Position numbers and translations under genes: made by a program | Shown here: one piece after another, positions 7,570 through 16,127 of the stretch | How positions within the stretch are numbered: position 1 is the first letter of the stretch | How the letters are laid out: every line of letters begins with the position of its first letter | The notes under the pieces: generated by a model | What the model was told of the DNA's origin: nothing | The model's database searches: none | What the model saw: the letters and a program-made list of their open reading frames with translations, nothing else | DNA from: Actinomadura sp. 6K520 | GTDB lineage: Bacteria > Actinomycetota > Actinomycetes > Streptosporangiales > Streptosporangiaceae | Reading direction: 5' to 3' | DNA length: 64,000 nucleotides | Assembly (NCBI RefSeq): GCF_004349245.1 | Contig: NZ_SMLC01000021.1 | Location: forward strand, 1 to 64,000

Positions 7570-9984
7570 TCACCCCATCGGGACGTTCTCCCCGACGCGC
7601 AGCGACGGGTCGGCGGCGGCGCGCAGCCGGAGCCTGTAGAGGCCGTCCGGGGAGATCGGCATCGCGTCCACGCGGACGCCCTCCGCGTCCTCGATCGCCG
7701 ACGCGATCACCGCCGACACCGGGATGACGCCCGCCTCCCCCGCGCCCTTGATGCCCAGCGGGTTCAGCGGCGACGGCGTCTCCAGATGATCGGTCTCGAT
7801 GCGGGGGATCTCCGTCGCGTACGGCATGAGGAAGTCCATGAACGAGGCGTTCAGCAGCTGGCCCCCCTCGTCGTAGACCATCCGCTCGTACAGCGCGCCG
7901 CCGATGCCCTGCGCGACACCGCCGTGGATCTGCCCCTCGACCACCATCGGGTTGATCAGCCGCCCGCAGTCGTGGACGACCGCGTACCGCAGGACGGCGA
8001 CCTCCGCCGTGTCGGGATCGACCTCCACGATCGCGGCGTGCGCCCCGGCCGCGAACGTGGAGCGGACCGGCGAGTAGTAGTCGCGCCCCTCCAGGCCGGG
8101 CTCGTCACCGGCCGCGACGGGCGGCTCGGTGACCGGGCGGCCGACCGCGAACTGCGTCGCCGCCGCGGCCTCCTCGTCGAACGCGTACCGCAGCGGGTTC
8201 GACAGCACCGCGACCGTCCGCAGCGGCACCGCGGCCGACGGGTCGCCGCGCACGTGGACGACGCCGTCGGTGATGTCGAGGTCCCCGGGGTCGGCCTCCA
8301 GCGCCTCTCCGGCGATGCGCAGCGCCTTGGCGCGCACCTTCCGGGCGGCGAGCGCGATGGCGTTGCCGCTCATCACGGCCGCGCGGGACGCGAACGTCCC
8401 GACCGCGTACCCGAACCGGCGGGTGTCGCCCGTGGTGACCCGCACGTCCTCGATGGGGACGCCGAGCTCCGCGGCCGCGATCTGCGCGAAGACGGTCTCG
8501 TGGCCCTGCCCCTGCGAGGTCAGGCCCGTGGAGACGTGCACCCGCCCGGCCGTGTCGATCTCGACGTGCCCGCCCTCGTACGGGCCGACGCCCGTCCCCT
8601 CGACGTAGATGCCGAGCCCGATGCCGACGCGGCGGCCCCGGGCCCTCGCCTCGGCGCGTGCGGCCGCGAAGCCGTCCCAGCCGATCAGCTCCCGGACCTT
8701 GCGGAGCAGCTCCGGGTAGTCGCCCGAGTCGTAGATCAGCGGGCGGCCGTCCTGGAACGTCAGGCCCTGGTCGTAGGGGAACTCGTCGGGCTGGATGAGG
8801 TTGGCCTCCCGCACCTCGGCGCGGTCGCGGCCGAGGTGGCGGGCGACGCGGTCCATCGTCCGCTCCATGCAGAACACGCCCTGCGGGCGGCCCGCGCCCC
8901 GGTACGGCGTGACGATCAGGGTGTTGGTGTAGAGGCTGACGACCTCCGCCCGGTACGCGCCGATCTTGTACGGGCCGAGCAGCTGGGTGGACGTGATGAT
9001 CGGGATGATGATCCCGTACGGGGTGTAGGCGCCGTGGTCGTGCCGGATCCGCACGTCCAGGCCGAGGATGCGGCCCTCGCCGTCGAACCCGACCCGCACG
9101 TCCTGGAGCTGGCCGCGTTCGTGGGCGGCGGCGACGAAGTGCTCGCGGCGGTCCTCGGTCCACTTGATCTCGCGGTCCAGCAGCCGCGCCGCCCACGGGA
9201 CCAGGATCTCCTCCGGCCACGGGTGGACGATCTTGACGCCGAACCCGCCGCCGACGTCCGGCGCGACCACCTCGACCTTGCCGTTCGGGAGCCCGAGCCG
9301 CGCGGCGATCGCGGCGCGCACGCTGGTGGACGCCTGCGTCGACGAGTACACGCGCAGCGAACCGTCGGCGGCGTCCCACCGCGCGTACACCCCGCGCCCT
9401 TCGAGGGGCATCGACGCGCTGCGCTCGATCGCCAGGCTGAACTCCAGCACGTGGGGGGCGGCCTCGATCGCGGCGGCCGCGTCCCCGTTCTCCTGGACGA
9501 GGACCGCCCCGACGTTGCCGGGCACGTCGTCGTGGACGAGCCGTTCCGCCCGGGAGGCCGCCTCGATGCCGACGACGGCGGGGAGCGGCTCGTACTCCAC
9601 GCGGATGCGCTCGGCGGCGTCCTCGGCCAGGTAGCGGTCACGGGCGACGACCATCGCGACGGGCTCGCCGACGTGCCGGACGACGTCGCGGGCCAGCGGG
9701 TACCCGGTGCGGCCGTGCGTCAGGGCCGGGTGCGGGATCAGCAGCGGCAGCGGCTCCCCGACCCGGCCCGGCAGGTCCTCCCAGGTGTAGATGGCGACGA
9801 GGCCGTCGACGTCCAGCGCCTCCGACACGTCGATGTCGGCGATCCGGGCGTGCGCGTGCGGGGACCGGACGAACGCCGCCGCGAGGGCGCCGGGGCCGAG
9901 GTCGTCCAGGTAGCGGCCCCGGCCGGTGGTGAGCCTGCCGTCCTCGCGGCGCTCGACCGGCTCCCCGAAGAATCGCGTCGCCAC
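7570..9984 (-). CDS. molybdenum hydroxylase large subunit (xanthine dehydrogenase / CoxL family)
   Basis: 804 residues, full length for the molybdopterin-cytosine-dinucleotide large subunit. Visible motifs are VGGGFGVK (244-251) and PYRGAGRP (360-367), and the catalytic glutamate in KGAGEAG (E750). True CO dehydrogenase (form I) has AYRCSFR; the cysteine is absent here, so this is not a CO oxidiser but a form II-like hydroxylase. It would hydroxylate an N-heterocycle or aldehyde, and purine context favours a xanthine-like substrate. GTG start directly follows the small-subunit stop (TGAGTG). It is the third gene of the M-S-L set, probably co-transcribed with the NCS2 permease. Confidence 0.93.
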   Translation of the reverse strand: MATRFFGEPVERREDGRLTTGRGRYLDDLGPGALAAAFVRSPHAHARIADIDVSEALDVDGLVAIYTWEDLPGRVGEPLPLLIPHPALTHGRTGYPLARDVVRHVGEPVAMVVARDRYLAEDAAERIRVEYEPLPAVVGIEAASRAERLVHDDVPGNVGAVLVQENGDAAAAIEAAPHVLEFSLAIERSASMPLEGRGVYARWDAADGSLRVYSSTQASTSVRAAIAARLGLPNGKVEVVAPDVGGGFGVKIVHPWPEEILVPWAARLLDREIKWTEDRREHFVAAAHERGQLQDVRVGFDGEGRILGLDVRIRHDHGAYTPYGIIIPIITSTQLLGPYKIGAYRAEVVSLYTNTLIVTPYRGAGRPQGVFCMERTMDRVARHLGRDRAEVREANLIQPDEFPYDQGLTFQDGRPLIYDSGDYPELLRKVRELIGWDGFAAARAEARARGRRVGIGLGIYVEGTGVGPYEGGHVEIDTAGRVHVSTGLTSQGQGHETVFAQIAAAELGVPIEDVRVTTGDTRRFGYAVGTFASRAAVMSGNAIALAARKVRAKALRIAGEALEADPGDLDITDGVVHVRGDPSAAVPLRTVAVLSNPLRYAFDEEAAAATQFAVGRPVTEPPVAAGDEPGLEGRDYYSPVRSTFAAGAHAAIVEVDPDTAEVAVLRYAVVHDCGRLINPMVVEGQIHGGVAQGIGGALYERMVYDEGGQLLNASFMDFLMPYATEIPRIETDHLETPSPLNPLGIKGAGEAGVIPVSAVIASAIEDAEGVRVDAMPISPDGLYRLRLRAAADPSLRVGENVPMG

Positions 9985-10473
9985 TCAGCCCTCCCCCTCC
10001 CGCAGCAGGTCGGCGGCGCGGTGCACCGACTTCACGATGTTCTGGTAGCCGGTGCAGCGGCACAGGTTCCCGGAGATCCCCTCAAGGACCTGGTCGTCCG
10101 TCGGGCGCGGCGTCTCCCGCAGCAGCGCGGTGACGGTGCACAGGAACCCGGGGGTGCAGAAGCCGCACTGCAGTCCGTGGCACTCGCGGAAGGCCCGCTG
10201 CACCGCCGAGGGGGTGCCGTCTTCCGCCGCGAGGCCCTCCACGGTCGTGATCTCGTGCCCGGCGGCGGTGACGGCGAACATCAGGCACGACCGCACCGGC
10301 TCCCCGTCCAGCAGGACGGTGCAGCAGCCGCACACGCCGTGCTCGCAGCCGACGTGCGTGCCGGTGAGCCCGAGGTCGTGCCGGAGCAGGTCCGACAGCA
10401 GCCGCCTGGCCGGGACGCTCGCCGTCCGCGGGGCCCCGTTGACGGTCAGCGCGACCTCGAAGCACTCCTCCAT
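9985..10473 (-). CDS. molybdenum hydroxylase 2Fe-2S small subunit (CoxS family)
   Basis: 162 residues with both iron-sulfur clusters of the family. The plant-type cluster has C43, C48, C51 and C63 (VGCEHGVCGCCTVLLDG), and the alpha-helical cluster has C103, C106, C138 and C140 (QCGFCTPGF, GNLCRCTGY). It passes electrons from the molybdenum site of the L subunit to FAD in the M subunit. The ATG at 10473 overlaps the upstream gene's TGA by one base (TGATG), so translation is coupled; the TTG one codon earlier is unlikely to be used. Confidence 0.96.
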   Translation of the reverse strand: MEECFEVALTVNGAPRTASVPARRLLSDLLRHDLGLTGTHVGCEHGVCGCCTVLLDGEPVRSCLMFAVTAAGHEITTVEGLAAEDGTPSAVQRAFRECHGLQCGFCTPGFLCTVTALLRETPRPTDDQVLEGISGNLCRCTGYQNIVKSVHRAADLLREGEG

Positions 10474-11336
10474 CAATCTCCCGCCCTCCGCAGCGCCTCG
10501 GCCGCCGCGATGCTCAGGGTGCGCTCGGTGAGCACACCGGCCAGATGGCGCCGGTACCCGGCGCCCGCGTGGATGTCGGGCTCGGGGTCGACGCGTTCCC
10601 GCGCGTGCGCGGCGGCCGCCGCCCAGTCGCCCGCCGGCCCCGCCGCGCCCGCCAGGTCGAGGACGAGCGGCACCCCGCAGATGCCGAGGTACCCGGCGCG
10701 GGCCGCCGACACCCGCAGGTCCTCGTCCAGGGTGACGACCGCGGCGACCCCCGCGAGCGCGTAGTCGCCGTGCCGCCGCGCCGTCTCGGCGAACGCGCTG
10801 CCGGTGCGCGGCGGCGCGGCCGGGAAGAACGCCGACACGGCCAGCTCGCCCGGTTCGAGCGCCGATTCGAGCGGGCCCCGGAAGAGCTCGGCGGCCGGGA
10901 TCGTCCGGCGGCCCCGCGCCGACGCCGCCTCCACCGTCCCGCCGAGGACCGCCAGCACGGCGGGCATCTCCCCGGCGGGGTCGGCGTGCGCGAGGCTCCC
11001 GACGACCGTGCCCCGGTTCCGGATGACGGGGTGCGCGACGTGCCGGAGCGCCCGCCCGAGCAGCGGCTGGATCGCCGCGGCCTCCGGCGAGCGCTCCACC
11101 CGGGCGTGCCGGGCGAGCGCGCCGACCCGCACCCCCTCGTCCCCCGCGTGGACGGTGTCGAGCCCCGCCACGCGGTTGATGTCGACGAGGTGGGACGGGG
11201 CGGCGAGCCGCATGTTGAGCAGCGGGATGAGGCTCTGCCCCCCGGCGAGCACCTTGCCCGACGGTACGGCGGCGAGCGCGTCCAGCGCCTCGTCGAGCGT
11301 GCGCGGGGCGTGGTAGCCGAACGGGGGTGGTTTCAC
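10473..11336 (-). CDS. molybdenum hydroxylase FAD-binding medium subunit (CoxM family)
   Basis: 287 residues. FAD-binding motifs AGGQSLIPLLNMR (about 31-43) and HPVIRNRGTVVGSLAHADP are clear. It accepts electrons from the FeS subunit and hands them to an external acceptor. The GTG start (VKPPPFGYHAPRTLDEAL) is set by a strong GAGGAGG ribosome site 6-12 bases upstream and by the normal N-terminus of the family. Order M-S-L matches cox-type operons. Its start is only 11 bases from the stop of the nucleobase permease, so import and oxidation are encoded together. Confidence 0.94.
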   Translation of the reverse strand: MKPPPFGYHAPRTLDEALDALAAVPSGKVLAGGQSLIPLLNMRLAAPSHLVDINRVAGLDTVHAGDEGVRVGALARHARVERSPEAAAIQPLLGRALRHVAHPVIRNRGTVVGSLAHADPAGEMPAVLAVLGGTVEAASARGRRTIPAAELFRGPLESALEPGELAVSAFFPAAPPRTGSAFAETARRHGDYALAGVAAVVTLDEDLRVSAARAGYLGICGVPLVLDLAGAAGPAGDWAAAAAHARERVDPEPDIHAGAGYRRHLAGVLTERTLSIAAAEALRRAGD

Positions 11337-11347
11337 CGGCCGCCTCC

Positions 11348-12901
11348 TCAGCCCGGCCCGGTGCCGGGTTCGTTCTTTCCGGGCTCGTCCTTGCCCGGCT
11401 CGTCCTTGCCCGGCTCGCTCTTGCCGGGCTCGCTCTTGCCGGGCCCGTTCCCGCCGGGCTCGTGGCCGCCCGCGCGGCGCACCGGGCCGCCGATCTCCCG
11501 CTCGGCCGGCGCGATGATCCCGGCGCCCGAGGCGTCCGGCCGGCGCAGCGCGTTGAGGACGTGGTACCCGAGCAGGACGGCGATGGTGCCGAACGCGATG
11601 CCCTGCAGCGGGAAGTCGTCGGTGATCCGCAGGGTCACGTCCCCGATCGCCAGGATCACCCCGGCCGCCACCGGGACGAGGTTGACCGGGTCGGCGAAGT
11701 CCACCCGGTTCTCGACCCAGATCTTCGCGCCGAGCAGGCCGATCATCCCGTAGAGGACGACGGTGATGCCGCCGAGCACGCCGCCCGGCGTGGCGGCGAT
11801 CAGCGCGCCGAACTTGGGGCACAGCCCGAACAGGATCGCCACGGCCGCGGCGACGTAGTACGCGGCCGTCGAGTAGATCCGCGTCGCGGCCATGACGCCG
11901 ATGTTCTCGGCGTAGGTGGTGGTGGGCGCGCCGCCGACCGCGCTGGCGAGGGCGGTGCCGACGCCGTCCGCGCCGATCGCCCGGCCGAGGACGGGGTCGA
12001 GGTCCTCCCGGGTCATCGCGGCGACGGCCTTGACGTGCCCGGTGTTCTCCGCGAGCAGCGCGATGACCGCCGGCAGCGCCAGCAGGATCGCCGAGGTCTT
12101 GAAGTCGGGGCCGTGCATGCTCGGCAGCCCGAACCAGTCGGCGCCGCTCACGCCGCCGAAGTCGACCCGGTCGTGGGGGAAGGCGGTCGCGATGCAGTAC
12201 GGCCCTTCGGCGGTGCACGGCTGACCGTTGGCGTCCAGCAGGTTCTGGCCCGGCAGCACCGAGGTGATCTGGCCGACGGTCTTGTCCAGGATCCACGACA
12301 GGGCGTACCCGAACACCAGCGCCAGCAGGATCGTGATGCGTCCCCAGAACCCGCGCAGCAGCACCGCGCACAGCACGGCGAAGCCCAGCGTCGCCAGCCC
12401 GACCCACTGGTCCTGCGGCCAGTAGACGTTGGCGACCACCGGGGCCAGGTTGAACCCGATCAGCATGACCACGGCGCCGGTGACCACGGGCGGGAAGACC
12501 CGGTGGATGACCTCGCCGCCCACGAAGTGGATCAGTACGCCTATCAGCGCCAGCACGAGACCCGCGACGAGGATCGCACCGGTCACCGTGGCGGTGTCGC
12601 CGCCCGCCGCGCGGATCGCCGCGACCGCGCCGACGAACGACGCGCTCGTGCCGAGGTAGCTGGGCACCCGGCCGCCGACGATGAGCAGGAACAGGATCGT
12701 CGCGACCCCGGACATCATGATGGCGAGGTTGGGGTCCAGGCCCATCACCACGGGGAACACGAACGTCGCCCCGAACATCGCCACGACGTGCTGCGCGCCG
12801 ATCCCGGCGGTGCGCGGCCACGACAGCCGCTCGTCGGGTCTGACGACCTCCCCTGGCGGCGGTGTTCGTCCGTCGCCGTGCAGCTTCCAGCCGATCGCCA
12901 T
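11348..12901 (-). CDS. NCS2 family uracil/xanthine:cation symporter
   Basis: 517 residues with about 12-14 hydrophobic helices. NCS2 features include AQHVVAMFGATFVFPVVMG near the start, ENTGHVKAVAAMTRED and the SAVGGAPTTTYAENIGVMA signature. It imports a nucleobase (uracil, xanthine or urate) using an ion gradient. After the last helix the tail (about 470-517) is a low-complexity hydrophilic run with repeated PGKSEPGK / PGKDEPGK units, unusual for the family. It is upstream of and adjacent to the hydroxylase operon, which points to the hydroxylase substrate being the imported base. Confidence 0.92.
   Translation of the reverse strand: MAIGWKLHGDGRTPPPGEVVRPDERLSWPRTAGIGAQHVVAMFGATFVFPVVMGLDPNLAIMMSGVATILFLLIVGGRVPSYLGTSASFVGAVAAIRAAGGDTATVTGAILVAGLVLALIGVLIHFVGGEVIHRVFPPVVTGAVVMLIGFNLAPVVANVYWPQDQWVGLATLGFAVLCAVLLRGFWGRITILLALVFGYALSWILDKTVGQITSVLPGQNLLDANGQPCTAEGPYCIATAFPHDRVDFGGVSGADWFGLPSMHGPDFKTSAILLALPAVIALLAENTGHVKAVAAMTREDLDPVLGRAIGADGVGTALASAVGGAPTTTYAENIGVMAATRIYSTAAYYVAAAVAILFGLCPKFGALIAATPGGVLGGITVVLYGMIGLLGAKIWVENRVDFADPVNLVPVAAGVILAIGDVTLRITDDFPLQGIAFGTIAVLLGYHVLNALRRPDASGAGIIAPAEREIGGPVRRAGGHEPGGNGPGKSEPGKSEPGKDEPGKDEPGKNEPGTGPG
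11357..11445 (-). repeat. in-frame repeats coding GK(S/D/N)EP at the permease C-terminus
   Basis: The permease tail consists of five consecutive five-residue GK(S/D/N)EP units made by 15-base DNA repeats such as CCGGGCAAGGACGAG. It forms a flexible, charged cytosolic tail by inference. Copy number probably varies between strains by slippage. Confidence 0.75.
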
Positions 12902-12941
12902 CGGGCCCCTCCCAGCTCAACCGTCCGCGGTATGCGGGCAA

Positions 12942-12953
12942 GGTAGATCTACC
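12942..12953. promoter_or_regulatory. palindromic operator-like site upstream of permease
   Basis: GGTAGATCTACC is a perfect 12-base palindrome 41 bases upstream of the permease ATG, in the 169-base gap after pucR. It could be the binding site of PucR or another regulator; no binding data are available. Confidence 0.35.
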
Positions 12954-13029
12954 CTGGTGGGCGGGCATCGGCGACATCTGCCAAAGCCCGCGCCCCCGAT
13001 TGGGAGGAGCGGCCGGTGCGAGCCGCCGC

Positions 13030-13054
13030 CCGGCGCGCCTGGGGGACGCGCCGG
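13030..13054 (-). terminator. hairpin downstream of pucR
   Basis: Perfect 8-base arms CCGGCGCG (13030-13037) and CGCGCCGG (13047-13054) with a nine-base loop lie just after the pucR stop codon. No T tract follows, as is common in GC-rich actinomycetes. Confidence 0.45.
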
Positions 13055-13070
13055 TGAGCGTGTACTACCG

Positions 13071-14873
13071 TCAGATACCTCGCATGCGCAGAACGTGAAG
13101 AGCGAGGGTGAGGTTGAGCCGCAGATGCGCGTCCTCGGTGAACGCGCCGAGCATCCGTTCCAGTTTCCCGATGCGGTAGCGCAGCGTGTTGTAGTGGAAG
13201 TGGAGCCGCCGCGCGGTCTCGGCGACGTTGAGGTTGGTCTCCAGCAGCACCTGGAGGGTGCGGCGCAGGTCGACCAGTTCCGGCTCGTCGTCCGAGGCCA
13301 GGTCGCCCAGCGTCTCCCGGACGAACGCGTGCAGCTCCGCCGGGTCGGACACGAGGCTCAGCAGCCGGTACACGCCGAGCTGGTCGAAGTGCGCCCGCGC
13401 GCCCGCGCCGTTGAGCTGGCGCCCGACCCGGACGGCCTTGACCGCCTGCTCGTACGCCTCGGGCAGCGCCGCCGGGGACGTCACCGTCCGGCTGATGCCG
13501 GTGGAGAACGTGCGCCGCACCGGCAGATGCTCGGCGAATATCGACGACGCCTCCTTGACCATCGCCTGGACGGGCCCGGCCGTCAGCTCGGCGGAGTCGA
13601 AGCCGTCCGCGCCGACGACCGCGACGACCTCGTGCGCGAAGCTCGCGACGGCCGCGCCCCGGTCGTGGCGCCGGACGGCCGTCGTCCACGCGGCGGCGAG
13701 GCGCTCCTGCGCGGTGCGCTCCTCGGCGCCGCGGCCGCGGGTCCCGCCGTCGGCGTCGGGCCCCTTGCCGCGGCCCTTGCCGTCGGCGTCGGCGCCCGCG
13801 GCCGGTGCGGTGGCGGGTGCGGCGGCCGGCTGGGCGGCCGGTGCGCCGCGCGGGCGGCCGTCGAGCTCGGCGACGACGACCATCACCGGGCGGTCGAGGT
13901 TCCAGCCGAACCCGTCGCAGTGCGCGATGACCCGGTCGTCGTCACCGGCGCGGCCCGCGAGGATGTCGCGCAGGAAGTCGGCGCGGTACTTGCTCTCGAC
14001 GGCGGCGACGGCCTGCTGCTTGGTCACCACCAGCGCGGCGACGGTCGCCGCGCGCTCCAGGATGCCGAGGTCGGTGCCGCGCAGCGTGCCGGCCGGGCTG
14101 AACGCGACGATCCGGCCGTGGTCGAAGCCGCCCGCCATCACGGGCACGACCAGGTGGTCGCCGGTGCCGTGCGCGCCGATGATGCCGCAGCCGCCGCGCC
14201 CGCACGCCGCGTGCCGGCCCGCGTCGAACGCGCGCATCGCCTGGACGTGCTCGTCCGGCCCGGCACCGGCGAGGACGCGCTGCTCGCCGTCCAGGACGAC
14301 GACCGCCACGTCGAGGAGGGTCGCGACCTCGTCCACGACCTCCTGGAGGCCGCCGCCGCACAGCACGATCTGGACGAGCGCCCGGTGCACCTCCTCGGTG
14401 CGCGCGAGCACGGCCGCCTGCCGGTTCAGGATGTCGGTCAGGACCTGGTTGAGGATGTCGTCGAAGCCGACGTCGTTCGGGAGCAGGATCAGCGGGAAAC
14501 CGCGCCGGTCCGCCTGGGCGATCATCTCGGCGGGCAGCGAGTCGAGGTAGCGGCCCAGCTTGATGGCCAGCGCCGCCAGGCCGCGCTCGTCCAGGTCCGC
14601 GACCAGGTTGTCGAGCGACTGGGGTGTGTTGCGCAGGGGGTAGCCGGTGGTCAGGAGCAGCTCGTTGGGTTTGACCCACGACAGGATGTCGGGGACCTCC
14701 ATCACGTTGAGCCGCTGGACGATGCGGTCGAGTCCGGTCCGTCCCGCGATGAGGCGGGCGCCGTTGAGGGTGCTGACGCCGAGGACCTCACCGACCGACA
14801 GGCCATAGGTCAGTGTTCCGGTGCTCGCGAGCCTGAGGGCCGGTGGGCCCGGGTCCGCGCTGGTGTAACTCAT
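13071..14873 (-). CDS. pucR: PucR family transcriptional regulator
   Basis: 600 residues. The N-terminal PucR sensory domain (VSTLNGARLIAGRTGLDRIV, EVPDILSWVKPNELLLTTGY) is followed by a GGDEF-like middle domain with an Ala/Gly-rich insert (about 360-400). The C-terminus is the PucR helix-turn-helix (NLNVAETARRLHFHYNTLRY). PucR proteins activate purine-degradation genes in response to pathway intermediates. It lies between the permease/hydroxylase operon and the divergent all operon and probably controls both. The ATG 14873 has a GAGGTGA site upstream; an ATG at 14906 adds 11 residues. Confidence 0.92.
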   Translation of the reverse strand: MSYTSADPGPPALRLASTGTLTYGLSVGEVLGVSTLNGARLIAGRTGLDRIVQRLNVMEVPDILSWVKPNELLLTTGYPLRNTPQSLDNLVADLDERGLAALAIKLGRYLDSLPAEMIAQADRRGFPLILLPNDVGFDDILNQVLTDILNRQAAVLARTEEVHRALVQIVLCGGGLQEVVDEVATLLDVAVVVLDGEQRVLAGAGPDEHVQAMRAFDAGRHAACGRGGCGIIGAHGTGDHLVVPVMAGGFDHGRIVAFSPAGTLRGTDLGILERAATVAALVVTKQQAVAAVESKYRADFLRDILAGRAGDDDRVIAHCDGFGWNLDRPVMVVVAELDGRPRGAPAAQPAAAPATAPAAGADADGKGRGKGPDADGGTRGRGAEERTAQERLAAAWTTAVRRHDRGAAVASFAHEVVAVVGADGFDSAELTAGPVQAMVKEASSIFAEHLPVRRTFSTGISRTVTSPAALPEAYEQAVKAVRVGRQLNGAGARAHFDQLGVYRLLSLVSDPAELHAFVRETLGDLASDDEPELVDLRRTLQVLLETNLNVAETARRLHFHYNTLRYRIGKLERMLGAFTEDAHLRLNLTLALHVLRMRGI

Positions 14874-14923
14874 GCCAGGGGTCACCTCGCCTTTTGGTGC
14901 GTACATCGCCCGTTACGGCGTGA

Positions 14924-14953
14924 TCGCTACCGGTTCCTGATCAACAGTGACAA
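14924..14953 (-). promoter_or_regulatory. candidate pucR promoter
   Basis: On the minus strand TTGTCA (14953-14948) and TAGCGA (14929-14924) are spaced by 18 bases and would start transcription just upstream of pucR. The match to the housekeeping consensus is partial. Confidence 0.4.
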
Positions 14954-14972
14954 CAAAGACGAACGATGACAA
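14948..14972. promoter_or_regulatory. TGACAA direct repeats in the pucR-allH divergent region
   Basis: TGACAA occurs at 14948-14953 and 14967-14972, starts 19 bases apart and so on nearly the same DNA face, in an AT-richer pocket of the divergent intergenic region. The first copy doubles as the reverse complement of the pucR -35 box. This fits a binding site for an autoregulated PucR. Confidence 0.4.
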
Positions 14973-15085
14973 CCATCCTTGGCAGCTTTCCCCATACGTC
15001 CGCCGCGGGGGCCGTTCTACGGTCTCCGCAGAGGCCGGTCCGCCCGCGTGCCGGACGGCCACCGTCACCGGCCTCGGGAGGATCC

Positions 15086-16099
15086 GTGACTGCCCTCGTC
15101 CGCGACCCGATCCCGCTCCCGGCACGGCCGGGCGGGCGGCCGCCCGCCGCCGGCGCGGCGAGCCTCGCGCTGCGCCCGCTGCTGGACCCGCCGCGCCGCC
15201 CGGCGCGGGTCATCGCCGTGTTCCCCTCGGCGCTGTACCTGGAGATGCGGGACGGCCCCGAGCCGCGCGTGCTCGCCGTCGTCACCTCCGACGCGCACCG
15301 GCTGCCGAACGCCGTGGTGGTCGTCGCGACGCGCCGCGAGCACCCCTTCCGCTCCGTCCGCGAGGGCGGCGACGCGCTCGTCGGCGACGGCCGGGTGGAG
15401 GCCGACGGGCTGCGGGTGCGCGTCCGCCGCTGGTGGGACCCCTCGCCCGCGCTCGGCGCGCTGCAGCCCGCCGCGCTCGCCGCCGGCGTCCGGTCCCTGG
15501 AGGCCGCACTGGAGGCCGCACTGGACGGCCCCGGGATGACGGGCGGCGGCCTCGCCGGCCACCCGGACCCGGTGGAGCTCGCCGGGGCCTGCGCCGCCGG
15601 CGACCTCGCGGGCGCCGTGGAGGCGGCCGAGCGGATCGTGGGCCTCGGCCCGGGACTCACGCCGAGCGGGGACGACATCCTGTGCGGCCTGCTGGTGTCG
15701 CTGCGGCTGGTCGGCGACGCGGTCCGGCACGACCGCGCGGTCCCCTTGCGGGGGAACGACCCCCCGCACCCCACGGTTCGCTCCGCTCATGGGGCGGTGT
15801 GGCTGGCCGACTGGCTCGGCGCCGCCGTCACCGCCGACGCCGGCACCCGCACGACCGCGCTGGCCGCGACGCTGCTGCACTGCGCCACCGCGGGGGGCGC
15901 GGGCGCCGAGGTCGCCGCCGTCCTGCGCTGCGTCGCGGGCCATGAGCCGCCCGGCACGGCGGTCCGCCGCCTTCTCGCGGTCGGCCACACCTCGGGCGCC
16001 GACCTCGCGCAGGGCGTCCTCGCCGGCTGCCGCGCCACCCTCGCCCTGACCGCGCACGCCTCGCACGCCGGCCGGCCCACCCCGAGGGTCTCCGCATGA
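15086..16099 (+). CDS. allH: oxamate carbamoyltransferase subunit AllH-like (DUF2877)
   Basis: 337 residues. The signature GLGPGLTPSGDDILCGLL (186-203) defines DUF2877, the family of E. coli AllH (YlbF), one of three subunits of oxamate transcarbamylase, which moves a carbamoyl group between oxalurate, phosphate and oxamate. The GTG start at 15086 follows a GGGAGGA site and places MTALVRDPIPLPARPGG first. Residues 219-236 (VPLRGNDPPHPTVRSAHG) come from a repeat element found elsewhere in the window and look like an insertion in a loop. First gene of a tight operon with allF and allG. Confidence 0.85.
   Translation: MTALVRDPIPLPARPGGRPPAAGAASLALRPLLDPPRRPARVIAVFPSALYLEMRDGPEPRVLAVVTSDAHRLPNAVVVVATRREHPFRSVREGGDALVGDGRVEADGLRVRVRRWWDPSPALGALQPAALAAGVRSLEAALEAALDGPGMTGGGLAGHPDPVELAGACAAGDLAGAVEAAERIVGLGPGLTPSGDDILCGLLVSLRLVGDAVRHDRAVPLRGNDPPHPTVRSAHGAVWLADWLGAAVTADAGTRTTALAATLLHCATAGGAGAEVAAVLRCVAGHEPPGTAVRRLLAVGHTSGADLAQGVLAGCRATLALTAHASHAGRPTPRVSA
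15743..15790 (+). repeat. interspersed GC-run repeat element, copy inside allH
   Basis: About 48 bases built from TTGCGGGGGAACGACCCCCC followed by GCACCCC and CGCTCCGCTCAT closely match the two tandem copies at 62161-62262. Read on the minus strand it encodes MSGANRGVRGVVPPQ, matching MSEAPRGVWGVVPPQ of the CoA-transferase start. Here it is read in the opposite sense and stays in frame within allH. Confidence 0.8.
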
Positions 16100-16127
16100 G
16101 CGGCCCCGAGCACGCGGGGGGCGCCCC

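Noticed and set aside
7570-9984. Aerobic carbon monoxide dehydrogenase (CO oxidation)
   Set aside because: The AYRCSFR loop with the copper-binding cysteine is missing; PYRGAGRP is present instead.
10473-12977. One giant minus-strand protein spanning the FAD subunit and the permease
   Set aside because: Only the last 287 codons are real (CoxM); the rest is out of frame with the clearly coding NCS2 permease.
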